From positions 1 to 34,475 of the IMG/VR virus record IMGVR_UViG_3300047554_000428: a stretch of 34,475 nt of DNA. One strand, written 5' to 3'. A program made the position numbers and the translations under genes. The notes under the pieces are model-generated. The model did not search any database, had not been told where the DNA came from, and worked only from the letters and a program-made list of their open reading frames with translations. Positions 13,060 through 19,710 of this stretch are shown here, piece by piece; the first letter of the stretch is position 1; the number at the start of each line of letters is the position of its first letter. Source of the stretch: a virus.

Positions 13060-13351
13060 CAGACAAGCCAGCGTAACGCATCAAATCGTGCATACGAACC
13101 GTAAACGCCTGAGTCAACTGCTCCAACGATTCCGGCTCACCAAAAGGTGCAGGATTCATCCCAGACAACTTCATAGCCTTACCAATGTTGCCCAACTGAA
13201 TCTCCTTATGAATAGCGTTCAACAAATCCAACGCCTCAAACCGATCCAAAGCAGTCGGCACACCACCAACATCCTTAGTAAACCAAGACTTCCCACCAAC
13301 CTCAACCACGGCAGGAACCTCAACACTATTCTTCTTCTTCTTGCCCCACAT
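13046..13351 (-). CDS. Hypothetical protein with basic N-terminus (101 aa)
   Basis: Starts MWGKKKKNSVEVP after GGGAGA. Central TALDRFEALDLLNAIHKEIQ and PESLEQLTQAFTVRMHDLMRYAGL are probable helices. No recognised family. The last 14 bases overlap the methyltransferase start, so it may help couple its translation. Confidence 0.75.
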   Translation of the reverse strand: MWGKKKKNSVEVPAVVEVGGKSWFTKDVGGVPTALDRFEALDLLNAIHKEIQLGNIGKAMKLSGMNPAPFGEPESLEQLTQAFTVRMHDLMRYAGLSDEDR

Positions 13352-13374
13352 AACATCTCCCTTCTAATGGAACA

Positions 13375-13698
13375 CTACAACGATACGGTTCGACCATACA
13401 AGTTGTCAAGACGAAACCATGAGCGTGTCTGATTATCCCACACAGGCACATCCTCAGGCACAGCCCACTTACTGATCTTCCAACCCTTAGCTCGAGCCTC
13501 ACCCGCATACAACACGTCAGACTCAATCAACCAATTCATTTCAGAACACAAAACAATAACGTTAGAAGGGCGATCCAAAACCTTTGAACCACCCATCCCA
13601 CGATTACCCCGATGCTGTGGACTCACAGCCTCAGTCTCACCACAATGCAAACAACCACCATCGCGTTCCAAAAACTTAGCCCACGTCTTTTGATTCAC
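13375..13698 (-). CDS. HNH endonuclease-like protein
   Basis: 107 residues from a GTG with AAGG seven bases upstream. FLERDGGCLHCG (9-20), then SPQHRGNRGMGG (26-37) with the HNH histidine, and PSNVIVLCSEMNWLIES (44-60) with the asparagine/histidine-equivalent part. The ending WKISKWAVPEDVPVWD, LDNLYGRTV is typical of this actinophage HNH subgroup. The canonical final histidine is not obvious, so catalysis is less certain than for the nuclease at 6379. Confidence 0.78.
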   Translation of the reverse strand: MNQKTWAKFLERDGGCLHCGETEAVSPQHRGNRGMGGSKVLDRPSNVIVLCSEMNWLIESDVLYAGEARAKGWKISKWAVPEDVPVWDNQTRSWFRLDNLYGRTVSL

Positions 13699-13810
13699 GC
13701 TCTAACCTTCTAACCTCAAACCAAAACAACAACCGCCACACAACATCAGAACGCTCAATAAAAGCAATACCAACAAGCAACAAGGTCAACCAGGTGAGCA
13801 ACGCAATCAT
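13676..13810 (-). CDS. Single-pass membrane protein (44 aa)
   Basis: ATG 13810 shares ATGA with the upstream stop; TAA at 13676, overlapping the HNH start by 23 bases. One N-terminal hydrophobic helix (MIALLTWLTLLLVGIAFIE), then WRLLFWFEVRRLERESKD, amphipathic and basic. It fills an otherwise empty 108-base gap. Function unknown. Confidence 0.6.
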   Translation of the reverse strand: MIALLTWLTLLLVGIAFIERSDVVWRLLFWFEVRRLERESKDVG

Positions 13811-14148
13811 TTCAAAACACGCAACTCCGCTTCCATCAACCGTGACTGTGTTTGAGTAGACAACTGTTGCAACTCCAAATGCTTCAACTTAGCCTTCACC
13901 CGATTCAACTCAGCTTTCGCCAAATCAGCTTCAAACCGTGCATCAGAGGCCTCCAACTTAGCAATAGCAGTACGGTCAGCCACAGAACCCTGAGTTTCAA
14001 TATAAACAGTCTGCAAACGAACCTCATACGCTCGCTCTGCCTCAGCCAACCGTACCTCAGCATCGTAAAGAGCTTGAACACCCTTAGCTGCTTCCTGCTG
14101 AATCTTCGCCAACTCCTGAATTATCAGGTTTGGTGTAAAGTCTCCCAT
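13807..14148 (-). CDS. Coiled-coil protein of the recombination cluster (113 aa)
   Basis: Start ATG 14148 (MGDFTPNLIIQELAKIQQEA) preceded by AAAGG eight bases away; a TTG at 14172 lacks such a site. Nearly all helical with long heptads (YDAEVRLAEAERAYEVRLQT, then AKAELNRVKAKLKHLELQQL). Similar coiled-coil proteins lie next to exonuclease/annealing genes in actinophages, without known function. It overlaps the next gene upstream by 65 bases. Confidence 0.75.
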   Translation of the reverse strand: MGDFTPNLIIQELAKIQQEAAKGVQALYDAEVRLAEAERAYEVRLQTVYIETQGSVADRTAIAKLEASDARFEADLAKAELNRVKAKLKHLELQQLSTQTQSRLMEAELRVLK

Positions 14149-14299
14149 TTGTGTACCTTTCAACCCTGTCAATCGTCAACTGGTGAATAGCCTCCGCCAT
14201 ATGCGGATTCAACCCTTTACGTGGATCATTCAACTCGTGATACAACTCACGAATCTCCTGAATACTACTTAGCAGAATCCTTTTTTGCTCGGAGTTCAC
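14084..14299 (-). CDS. Small helical protein (71 aa)
   Basis: GTG start at 14299 chosen because AAGGAG lies seven bases upstream; an ATG at 14329 has no ribosome site and overlaps the upstream gene further. Sequence VNSEQKRILLSSIQEIRELY, then LNPHMAEAIHQLTIDRVERY and an acidic, Gly/Ser-rich tail. It overlaps the ERF-like gene by 35 bases and the coiled-coil gene by 65, the deepest overlaps in the early region apart from the methyltransferase. No family recognised. Confidence 0.65.
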   Translation of the reverse strand: MNSEQKRILLSSIQEIRELYHELNDPRKGLNPHMAEAIHQLTIDRVERYTNGRLYTKPDNSGVGEDSAGSS

Positions 14300-14801
14300 T
14301 ACCCATCTCCTTAATCTTTGCAATGACATCGGCAGGTGCTTTTAGTCTAACCGCATCACCATACAAAGACAGAAGCCCCTCCAAATCTTCCTTCCACAAC
14401 AAATCTGAAGCCTTCGTCAACCAATCAACAGACGGTGCAGCAGGAGTCACACCAGTATTAGCTTTAGCCATCTCCTCCCTTGAGGCACGGCGGTCACCAG
14501 AATATCCAGCGTTAGCAAGGGCGCGGCCAATACTGCTCGTCTCCGCATTTTCCAAAGCCGAAGTAGAGTTCGCACCAGAACCACCATCAACCTCAAAAGC
14601 ATGACCAGTAGCCTTCGGAGTACCCCGATGCAACTCCTCCCAATCGAAATAAACAGAAGTCTTCACAACCCAAGTGCTCACCTGACGATCCTGCAACGTA
14701 GTCAAATTCTCTGTAATCACACGACCATCCGGATGATCCGAATAAAAGCGAGCCAAACGAGTCTTAACATCCTCATACTCAGCCAAATTAAAACGAGCCA
14801 T
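14265..14801 (-). CDS. ERF-like single-strand annealing/recombination protein
   Basis: 178 residues. The segment TSALENAETSSIGRALANAG (about 79-98), followed by YSGDRRASREEMAK, is the family hallmark of ERF/Sak-like annealing proteins and related actinophage genes. The N-terminus (ARFYSDHPDGRVITENL, then VVKTSVYFD) matches the same group; the C-terminus is a helical appendage (LLWKEDLEGLLSLYGDA). It would anneal single strands made by the adjacent YqaJ-type exonuclease. Start overlaps the previous stop (TAATG). Confidence 0.78.
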   Translation of the reverse strand: MARFNLAEYEDVKTRLARFYSDHPDGRVITENLTTLQDRQVSTWVVKTSVYFDWEELHRGTPKATGHAFEVDGGSGANSTSALENAETSSIGRALANAGYSGDRRASREEMAKANTGVTPAAPSVDWLTKASDLLWKEDLEGLLSLYGDAVRLKAPADVIAKIKEMGSELRAKKDSAK

Positions 14802-14983
14802 TAACCCAACCTCAATCCATCCAAAGCAGCCTGTTCCGAAGGCTTCTTCAAAAAGGTAAACACATACACGCGTTCACCAACCAACAACTTAACCATCTGA
14901 CGAGTATCCGACTGCAAAATCTCCAACACAGTACCCGTCTTACCCTGAATAGTAGCCTCTTGGCCCTCTTCAAACAACAACAT
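14801..14983 (-). CDS. Small beta-rich hypothetical protein (60 aa)
   Basis: MLLFEEGQEATIQGKTGTVLEIL, then VKLLVGERVYVFTFLKKPSEQ: a likely small beta-barrel of KOW/SH3 character, which often binds nucleic acid or protein. It lies between exonuclease and annealing protein, overlapping the stop of one and the start of the other by one base each. No exact family recognised. Confidence 0.72.
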   Translation of the reverse strand: MLLFEEGQEATIQGKTGTVLEILQSDTRQMVKLLVGERVYVFTFLKKPSEQAALDGLRLG

Positions 14984-15873
14984 TACTTCCCTTTCTTAAT
15001 CACAAGATGCGGAGCATTATTACCACGCTTCTGACGAGTAGCAACAACAAACTCTTCACCATCAACATCAATGAACCCAACACGAGCATCACCCATGCAA
15101 TCCAAGACCCGACTCTTCAACTCTGTCATCTTCACACCCAACTCGTCAAGTTCATGCGCCGTGTTTACCAAATCGATACCTAACTGTTGCGGCAACTCAA
15201 CACGATCATCAGACACATCAGGGTTCAACGAACGAATAGTCACATAAGTGTTCTCAGCGCCATCAAAAGCAGGGCGCTGATTCTTCTGCACCATGTCATA
15301 AAAAGCAACCACCTGCTTCATCATCGACATAGCCTCAAACTCATCAAACCAAACATCAAACTCGTTATAGTCACCAGCAGTCAACGCCACCACCTTCGCA
15401 TGACGTAACCCAAACATCCACAAATAAAACATCACCTGAGCACGGTAATGCAACGGCACACCATCAGACCAAAAATCACGCGAAGTCTTCACCTCAATCA
15501 GATGTAACTCACCCGACTCATCCTGGTAAAACCCATCAGGATTAGCGTGAAGAAACGGATACTTCTTATGAGCATAAGTAGCCGAGTCATACAACATCCA
15601 GTCCGTGTGCTGCTCCTGAAACAACTCCAACAACGGCTGCTCCAACAACGTACCCAAACGCATACGAAGATTAGGCTCCACACTAGACGGAATATCACCA
15701 CGCATCTTATAGAAACACGTCAACGGAGACTCCCAAGGATTCAACCCCAAAATAGTTCCCACCTGAGAACCACCAATAGCACCCTCACGAGCTTTAGCCC
15801 ATTCAGCAGACTGATTCACAAACTTGCCAACCAAATCAAGATCAGCGAACTGCACAGTACGAATATCTAACAT
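14983..15873 (-). CDS. YqaJ/lambda-type exonuclease (PD-(D/E)XK)
   Basis: 296 residues. IGGSQVGTILGLNPWESPLTCFYKMRG (33-59) is the YqaJ signature. The nuclease core is E79, D113 (HANPDGFY), E127 and K129 (LIEVKTS), then YRAQVMFYL (143-151). It degrades one strand from duplex ends to give 3' single strands for the annealing protein. First gene of the early minus-strand operon: AAGGGAG precedes the ATG, and whiB diverges 52 bases away. Confidence 0.93.
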   Translation of the reverse strand: MLDIRTVQFADLDLVGKFVNQSAEWAKAREGAIGGSQVGTILGLNPWESPLTCFYKMRGDIPSSVEPNLRMRLGTLLEQPLLELFQEQHTDWMLYDSATYAHKKYPFLHANPDGFYQDESGELHLIEVKTSRDFWSDGVPLHYRAQVMFYLWMFGLRHAKVVALTAGDYNEFDVWFDEFEAMSMMKQVVAFYDMVQKNQRPAFDGAENTYVTIRSLNPDVSDDRVELPQQLGIDLVNTAHELDELGVKMTELKSRVLDCMGDARVGFIDVDGEEFVVATRQKRGNNAPHLVIKKGK

Positions 15874-15925
15874 TTATCTCCCTTTTATATTGCTTTTTAG
15901 CACGTCAACAGTTTAGGGTAAACGT
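15874..15925. promoter_or_regulatory. Divergent promoter region between exonuclease and whiB
   Basis: 52 bases between two divergent starts. On the minus strand TTTACC, 17 bases, TAAAAA is the best-spaced pair; TTGACG also occurs but too near TATAAA. On the plus strand AGGG lies seven bases before the whiB ATG; its promoter must lie in or near the exonuclease start. Assignment is tentative. Confidence 0.4.
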
Positions 15926-16225
15926 ATGACAGTACACAAGATAGAACGCGCCTACAAAAAGCTACAATTTGCAATCCTTGAAGAAGGCGCACCAGAATGT
16001 ACTCAATACCCAGAAATATTCTTCCCAGAAGACAATGCCAACTATTACAGTCGCACAATCACATGGGAAACAGCATTTGCAAGAAAAATCTGCCAACAAT
16101 GCCCAGTTCTACAACTATGTGCAGAATACGCGCTCTTAGCGCACGAACCATACGGGGTATGGGGAGGAATGACCGCTGCAGAACGCAACGAACTACTAAA
16201 GAAAAGAAAACCTACTGTTTCTTAG
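15926..16225 (+). CDS. whiB: WhiB-family iron-sulfur transcriptional regulator
   Basis: 99 residues with the four cluster cysteines C25, C56, C59, C65 (CTQYPEIFFPED, then ICQQCPVLQLC), the GVWGG turn (77-81) and a basic end (AAERNELLKKRK). WhiB proteins carry a 4Fe-4S cluster, bind the principal sigma factor and occur only in Actinobacteria and their phages. It is the only gene on the plus strand, divergent from the early operon and convergent (14-base overlap) with the lysis genes. It could redirect host transcription or block superinfection, as the mycobacteriophage TM4 WhiB does. Confidence 0.95.
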   Translation: MTVHKIERAYKKLQFAILEEGAPECTQYPEIFFPEDNANYYSRTITWETAFARKICQQCPVLQLCAEYALLAHEPYGVWGGMTAAERNELLKKRKPTVS

Positions 16226-16505
16226 ACTGCTGCTCACGCAACTGTTGAACAGCTTTACGCATAGCAATCTCAACATCTTTAACCGTGGCACGACCAGTAG
16301 ACGTAATCTTGTAACCAATGTAACCAACAGCCACAACAACACCAGCAGACCAAATAGTGACAATACCAGTCCACACGTCACCAGTCATAGCACCACCAAC
16401 AGCACCAAAACCAACAACCATCAAGAACAAACCAAAAGCCCGCCAAACAAATGCGGCAATAACCTTAATGGTCTCCCACAAGGCTTTCCAAACAGGCTTA
16501 AACAT
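16212..16505 (-). CDS. Two-helix membrane protein, probable holin
   Basis: 97 residues: membrane segments about 13-38 (IKVIAAFVWRAFGLFLMVVGFGAVGG) and 46-67 (TGIVTIWSAGVVVAVGYIGYKI), then a charged helix ending QQLREQQSKKQ. Next to the endolysin with two bases between, a layout typical of lysis cassettes. A holin forms the membrane hole that lets the endolysin reach the wall. The protein at 17060 is a rival candidate. Confidence 0.65.
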   Translation of the reverse strand: MFKPVWKALWETIKVIAAFVWRAFGLFLMVVGFGAVGGAMTGDVWTGIVTIWSAGVVVAVGYIGYKITSTGRATVKDVEIAMRKAVQQLREQQSKKQ

Positions 16506-16507
16506 TT

Positions 16508-17059
16508 CTACTCCGGTTCCGGTAACGCTGCAGTATTCACAGCGTTCTTCTTAGCTTCCATATTAGCTTTACGGTTCTTAGAAGACTCATCAATCAACGG
16601 GAACATTGCACGTTTCTTAGCCAACGGCAACGTGTGAGGGCGTTTAGCTGGCCCCATAGAAGCGTGAAGGTGATTTGCACCAGACTTAGACAACGAAGAG
16701 CCTGTAGCCCCAATGTTGCCCAACGGTGACTGATAATTGCCTTCAACCTTTTCACCAATCTCAATAGATGGTTTACGGATCATGTGGTTGTATTCGATGT
16801 ACTCTTTACCGAACCCACAGTTGCAGTTATCAGGCAAGTTAACAACAACACTCCAACCGAGAGCATCACTCCAATAAACGTCAGAAACAACACCAGCATG
16901 AATACTGTAAATGACTTTATCTTCTGACCCATTAGTGAACCCCCAGTCTTCACCCAAATGAGGCTGTTTACGGTATGAAGCGAAGTTACCTAGTTCGTCA
17001 CGGCGTTCACGCCCAGGGCCTTTAATTGGTTCATAAAAACAAGTAATAGGTTTCTTCAT
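16508..17059 (-). CDS. Endolysin, M23 (LytM-like) metallopeptidase
   Basis: 183 residues. Zinc-peptidase motifs: HLGED (H34, D38), HAGVVSDVYW (54-63), YNHM (90-93), and GANHLHASMG with H130 and H132. M23 enzymes cut peptide cross-bridges of peptidoglycan. No signal peptide, so release depends on a holin. No separate wall-binding domain is obvious; the C-terminal 40 residues are basic and helical (KNRKANMEAKKNA) and may serve that role. Flanked by the two holin candidates. Confidence 0.9.
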   Translation of the reverse strand: MKKPITCFYEPIKGPGRERRDELGNFASYRKQPHLGEDWGFTNGSEDKVIYSIHAGVVSDVYWSDALGWSVVVNLPDNCNCGFGKEYIEYNHMIRKPSIEIGEKVEGNYQSPLGNIGATGSSLSKSGANHLHASMGPAKRPHTLPLAKKRAMFPLIDESSKNRKANMEAKKNAVNTAALPEPE

Positions 17060-17278
17060 TTAGACACCAAACACTTTCGAGAGTAGAGCACCAACAAGAC
17101 CTGATACTGAAGCTATACCAACCATCATCCAACGGAACTGTTCCAAAGTGCGGATACGTTTCTCGTGATCTAACACGTTACGTTCTGTCCAGGTAATGTG
17201 GTTCGGTAGGCGCTCGTTGAGGATTGTTACCTCACGGATAAGCTCTTGCGCCCAAGTAGGGACTTGTTCGTCAGACAC
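17060..17278 (-). CDS. Holin-like protein with C-terminal membrane helix (72 aa)
   Basis: An N-terminal helical part (WAQELIREVTILNERLP, then NVLDHEKRIRTLEQ) is followed by one membrane segment (FRWMMVGIASVSGLVGALLSKVF). Single-pass proteins of this build next to actinophage endolysins are annotated as holins or lysis regulators. It adjoins the endolysin with no gap, so the lysis block probably has two membrane proteins. Confidence 0.65.
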   Translation of the reverse strand: MSDEQVPTWAQELIREVTILNERLPNHITWTERNVLDHEKRIRTLEQFRWMMVGIASVSGLVGALLSKVFGV

Positions 17279-17315
17279 AGCGATCTCTCTCTAAATCGTT
17301 GCGTAGGCGATACGA

Positions 17316-17549
17316 CTATCCTACCAGAGCGTTGATCTGGTCTTCGGTTAGACCAAGGCCAGTCAAAGCAGCGATAGCATCAGCACGATCCTGAGCTTTC
17401 TTAGCGTTCTCAGCTTCAATAGCTGCTTGCTGTTCTGCAAAAGCCAAAGCATCAGCTTCACGCTGTGCGATTTCCTCAGCAGTTAGAGGGATGATTTCCT
17501 GTTCGCCTGTTTCACAGTTCACATCAATTTTGACTGGAGTTTCTGACAT
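17316..17549 (-). CDS. Small acidic coiled-coil protein (77 aa)
   Basis: KIDVNCETGEQEIIPLTAEE, then a long Ala/Glu helix and a C-terminal LTGLGLTEDQINALVG. Proteins of this pattern (a short 'tGe...LTaeEiaqrea' start and a GLTEDEI-type end) are common downstream of phage tail-tip genes. Possibly an assembly factor or fibre accessory; no firm function. Confidence 0.7.
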   Translation of the reverse strand: MSETPVKIDVNCETGEQEIIPLTAEEIAQREADALAFAEQQAAIEAENAKKAQDRADAIAALTGLGLTEDQINALVG

Positions 17550-17564
17550 TTGTTTTCCTAACTG

Positions 17565-18092
17565 TTAGCTGACGGTTGCGCCGCCAGAGCCTTTTAAAAT
17601 TCCGTAAAGTGAGACTGTGCTATTTTGAACGAACGTAGTTGTCGAAAGAGTCAATGACGTGATAGCAGCCGTGTTGTTCCAAAGCCCCGTCGAGATTGTC
17701 TGAATTGACGAGGTTGCATTATTCTCAGTCACCGAATCGTATGAAATCGACTTCGAATTGGCTGAAGTATAGTTTGGAATGTGGAGACTTGTATTGCTGA
17801 AGACATTTGCACTTCCGTCATTGGACTGAACACGCACAACAATATATGAAGACGTGCCTTCAATGACGGAACCAGCGCCTGACCCTGTACCGTATAGCAT
17901 CATGCCTGAATATCCCGTAGCAACACCGTTGAAAGTTAATCCAGCATCTCCCCAAGTGTTTCCAGTAGTGGTTCCAATGCGAACACTAGCCACTAGCAAT
18001 AGGTCAGTAAATGATTGCGGAATATTGCTGAATGTAAAAGCAGCCGCACCACCAGCCCCAACCGTAATTGTAGAAATCAAAGCCATAGTCAT
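17565..18092 (-). CDS. Tail-tip/receptor-binding candidate, paralogue A (175 aa)
   Basis: ATG 18092 shares ATGA with the preceding stop. Repetitive Ser/Thr/Gly-rich beta sequence with FTFSNIPQSFTDLLLVASVR, GLTFNGVATGYSG and a closing TVSLYGILKGSGG. The same plan (FSSI-like strand, then a FNG motif, then SLYG end) recurs in the next two genes. Placement between baseplate and lysis genes suggests a trimeric or pentameric tip protein that contacts the host; receptor unknown. Confidence 0.75.
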   Translation of the reverse strand: MTMALISTITVGAGGAAAFTFSNIPQSFTDLLLVASVRIGTTTGNTWGDAGLTFNGVATGYSGMMLYGTGSGAGSVIEGTSSYIVVRVQSNDGSANVFSNTSLHIPNYTSANSKSISYDSVTENNATSSIQTISTGLWNNTAAITSLTLSTTTFVQNSTVSLYGILKGSGGATVS

Positions 18093-18586
18093 GATGTAAC
18101 TCCATACAAACTCATGGTTGTGCCAGTAGCCCATTGATAATTAAGAGAGTTCAAAGTAAAAGAACTTACAGCAGCCGTATTAGTCCACCTAGCAACATTC
18201 ATGGTAACTCTTTGATTAGGATTACCGCCTCGAAGAAGCACAGTTTTATGTTTATCAGTTGCAGTAGCATCCAAAACATGAATTATTGCACTAGCCCTGT
18301 TTGTATCAAACAAAGCTGAAAGACAAGAAACATAAGCTAGTGATTGTTGAATATTGTATGCCTGTACCGCATTACCTGTACCATCAGCAGAAGTAGTGTA
18401 ATAGTTGTTACCAGTATCGCCGTTAAACCTAATACCGATTTGACTTGAAGAAGTTGTAGTGCCATTAATAACAATCATGTAGTCACGGTAACCTGATGCT
18501 ATTGAAGAAAAAGTTACAGTATAAGCACTACTGTTAGCCAAAGTAGTTGTTGCCAAAGGCACGATTGCTGAAATTCCTGCTGGCAT
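18089..18586 (-). CDS. Tail-tip/receptor-binding candidate, paralogue B (165 aa)
   Basis: Begins MPAGISAIVPLATTTLANSS. Shares with its neighbours VTFSSIASGYRDYMIVING, IGIRFNGDTGNNYY, and the SLYG ending. Between these lies NRASAIIHVLDATATDKHKT. Diverged enough from A and C that only the framework is shared, as expected for duplicated receptor-binding modules under diversifying selection. Confidence 0.75.
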   Translation of the reverse strand: MPAGISAIVPLATTTLANSSAYTVTFSSIASGYRDYMIVINGTTTSSSQIGIRFNGDTGNNYYTTSADGTGNAVQAYNIQQSLAYVSCLSALFDTNRASAIIHVLDATATDKHKTVLLRGGNPNQRVTMNVARWTNTAAVSSFTLNSLNYQWATGTTMSLYGVTS

Positions 18587-18589
18587 AGT

Positions 18590-19141
18590 TTACCCTTTAG
18601 CTCCGTACAAACTGAAACGACTATATCTTAGAAAGTTGCCTGTAGTATTTTGCAAACTTATTGAAGAAATTGCTGAGGTTGAGTACAACGCTCCCGACCC
18701 CATATTTACAGTATATTGGCTTTGTTGATCATACATTCCACCAAAATAACGCATAGTTTTATTAGTAGTGGTATTTCCATAATCTAAAAAGTCAAGAATG
18801 TAGCCTGAATAGTTATTTGAATAAGCAGAGTTACCAATGCTGGCAAGTCTTATACTGCTGCTATAAGGCGAAGTGTACGAATTAACACCGCTACCGTAAC
18901 CAAGTATTCTGTGGCTGCTATATCCAGATGAAGCACCATTCATTTTTACTTCAATGTCCATATTGACATAACCACCATCTTGCCTAGCAACCATACGGAG
19001 CTGAAGATGTTTATAGGTATTAGGGATAGAAGAAAAATTTATAGTAGCAGTTTCAGTAGTAAGAATGGTAGTAGCAATCTGCTCCATACCAAGAAGTTGC
19101 GCCCCACCAGAAGCCGCAAGAATACCTAAAGGAATAAGCAT
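18590..19141 (-). CDS. Tail-tip/receptor-binding candidate, paralogue C (183 aa)
   Basis: Starts MLIPLGILAASGGAQLLG, a start seen in many environmental phage tip proteins. ATINFSSIPNTYKHLQLRMV, a VKMNGASSGYSSHRILGYG segment and the end FSLYGAKG follow the shared plan; the middle is Tyr/Ser-rich (SYTSPYSSSIRL, then GNSAYSNNYSGY). Third of the tandem set; four bases separate it from B. Confidence 0.75.
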   Translation of the reverse strand: MLIPLGILAASGGAQLLGMEQIATTILTTETATINFSSIPNTYKHLQLRMVARQDGGYVNMDIEVKMNGASSGYSSHRILGYGSGVNSYTSPYSSSIRLASIGNSAYSNNYSGYILDFLDYGNTTTNKTMRYFGGMYDQQSQYTVNMGSGALYSTSAISSISLQNTTGNFLRYSRFSLYGAKG

Positions 19142-19143
19142 TA

Positions 19144-19698
19144 CTAAGCCGCCAAATCTCCAACAAGGTAATACGCTCCACCAAGTTTGGTAATCGTAGC
19201 ACCAGAGTATTGTTTATTAGTTTTCAACTTAGCATCAACCGAGTTAATAGTCACACCCGATCCAGCGAAAGTAATCTGACCAGCACCAGCCTGTACAAAG
19301 TTTACAGACTCACCATTAGCCAAAACATCAGGCACAGTAATAGTGATAGCGCTACCAGTAGAGCGAATAAAAGTGTTCTTGTCACCAGAAACCAAAGTAT
19401 AGTTGGCAGACTTGTCGTTAACAGTTGTAGTGACCTTAGCTGCATCAAGAGAAGCAATCTGAGATGAAGTGACAGTACCTGCCAAGAACTGTACCCAGGC
19501 AGAACCGTTATAGCCCTCCCAAGCAGTACCGTCAGCACGGTAGCTCACCATACCAGCAGATACCGCTGTACCAATACCAGTAGTGCGAGCAGTTGAAGAA
19601 GCAAAATACATAACGGACTGATCCATTAGGTAATTCATTACGTTAGAAGCAGTAAGAACTTCACCTGCTGTAAAAACTCTACGGCCCGAACCAGCCAT
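19144..19698 (-). CDS. Tail fibre-like protein with shared C-terminal domain (184 aa)
   Basis: The N-terminal half has the pattern MAGSGRRVFTAGEVLTASNV ... WEGYNGSAWV, common in phage tip proteins. The C-terminal half (93-184), beginning VNDKSANYTLVSGDKNTFIR and including GAGQITFAGSGVT, recurs with about 60% identity by eye in the protein at 31689-32174. Two genes thus share a terminal beta domain although one is in the tail block and one in the head block. Likely surface-exposed. Confidence 0.75.
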   Translation of the reverse strand: MAGSGRRVFTAGEVLTASNVMNYLMDQSVMYFASSTARTTGIGTAVSAGMVSYRADGTAWEGYNGSAWVQFLAGTVTSSQIASLDAAKVTTTVNDKSANYTLVSGDKNTFIRSTGSAITITVPDVLANGESVNFVQAGAGQITFAGSGVTINSVDAKLKTNKQYSGATITKLGGAYYLVGDLAA

Positions 19699-19710
19699 TA
19701 GTATCTCCTA

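Noticed and set aside
9000-16500. Strand-composition blocks (sense strand G/T-rich at 9-16 kb, 2-3 kb and 27-28.5 kb) as evidence of recent gene transfer
   Set aside because: The bias is patchy and tracks codon third positions; without codon-usage statistics and relatives it cannot be separated from mutational or expression effects.
17316-17549. Tail fibre assembly chaperone
   Set aside because: Only the general Ala/Glu coiled-coil pattern fits; no signature residues support a specific chaperone call.
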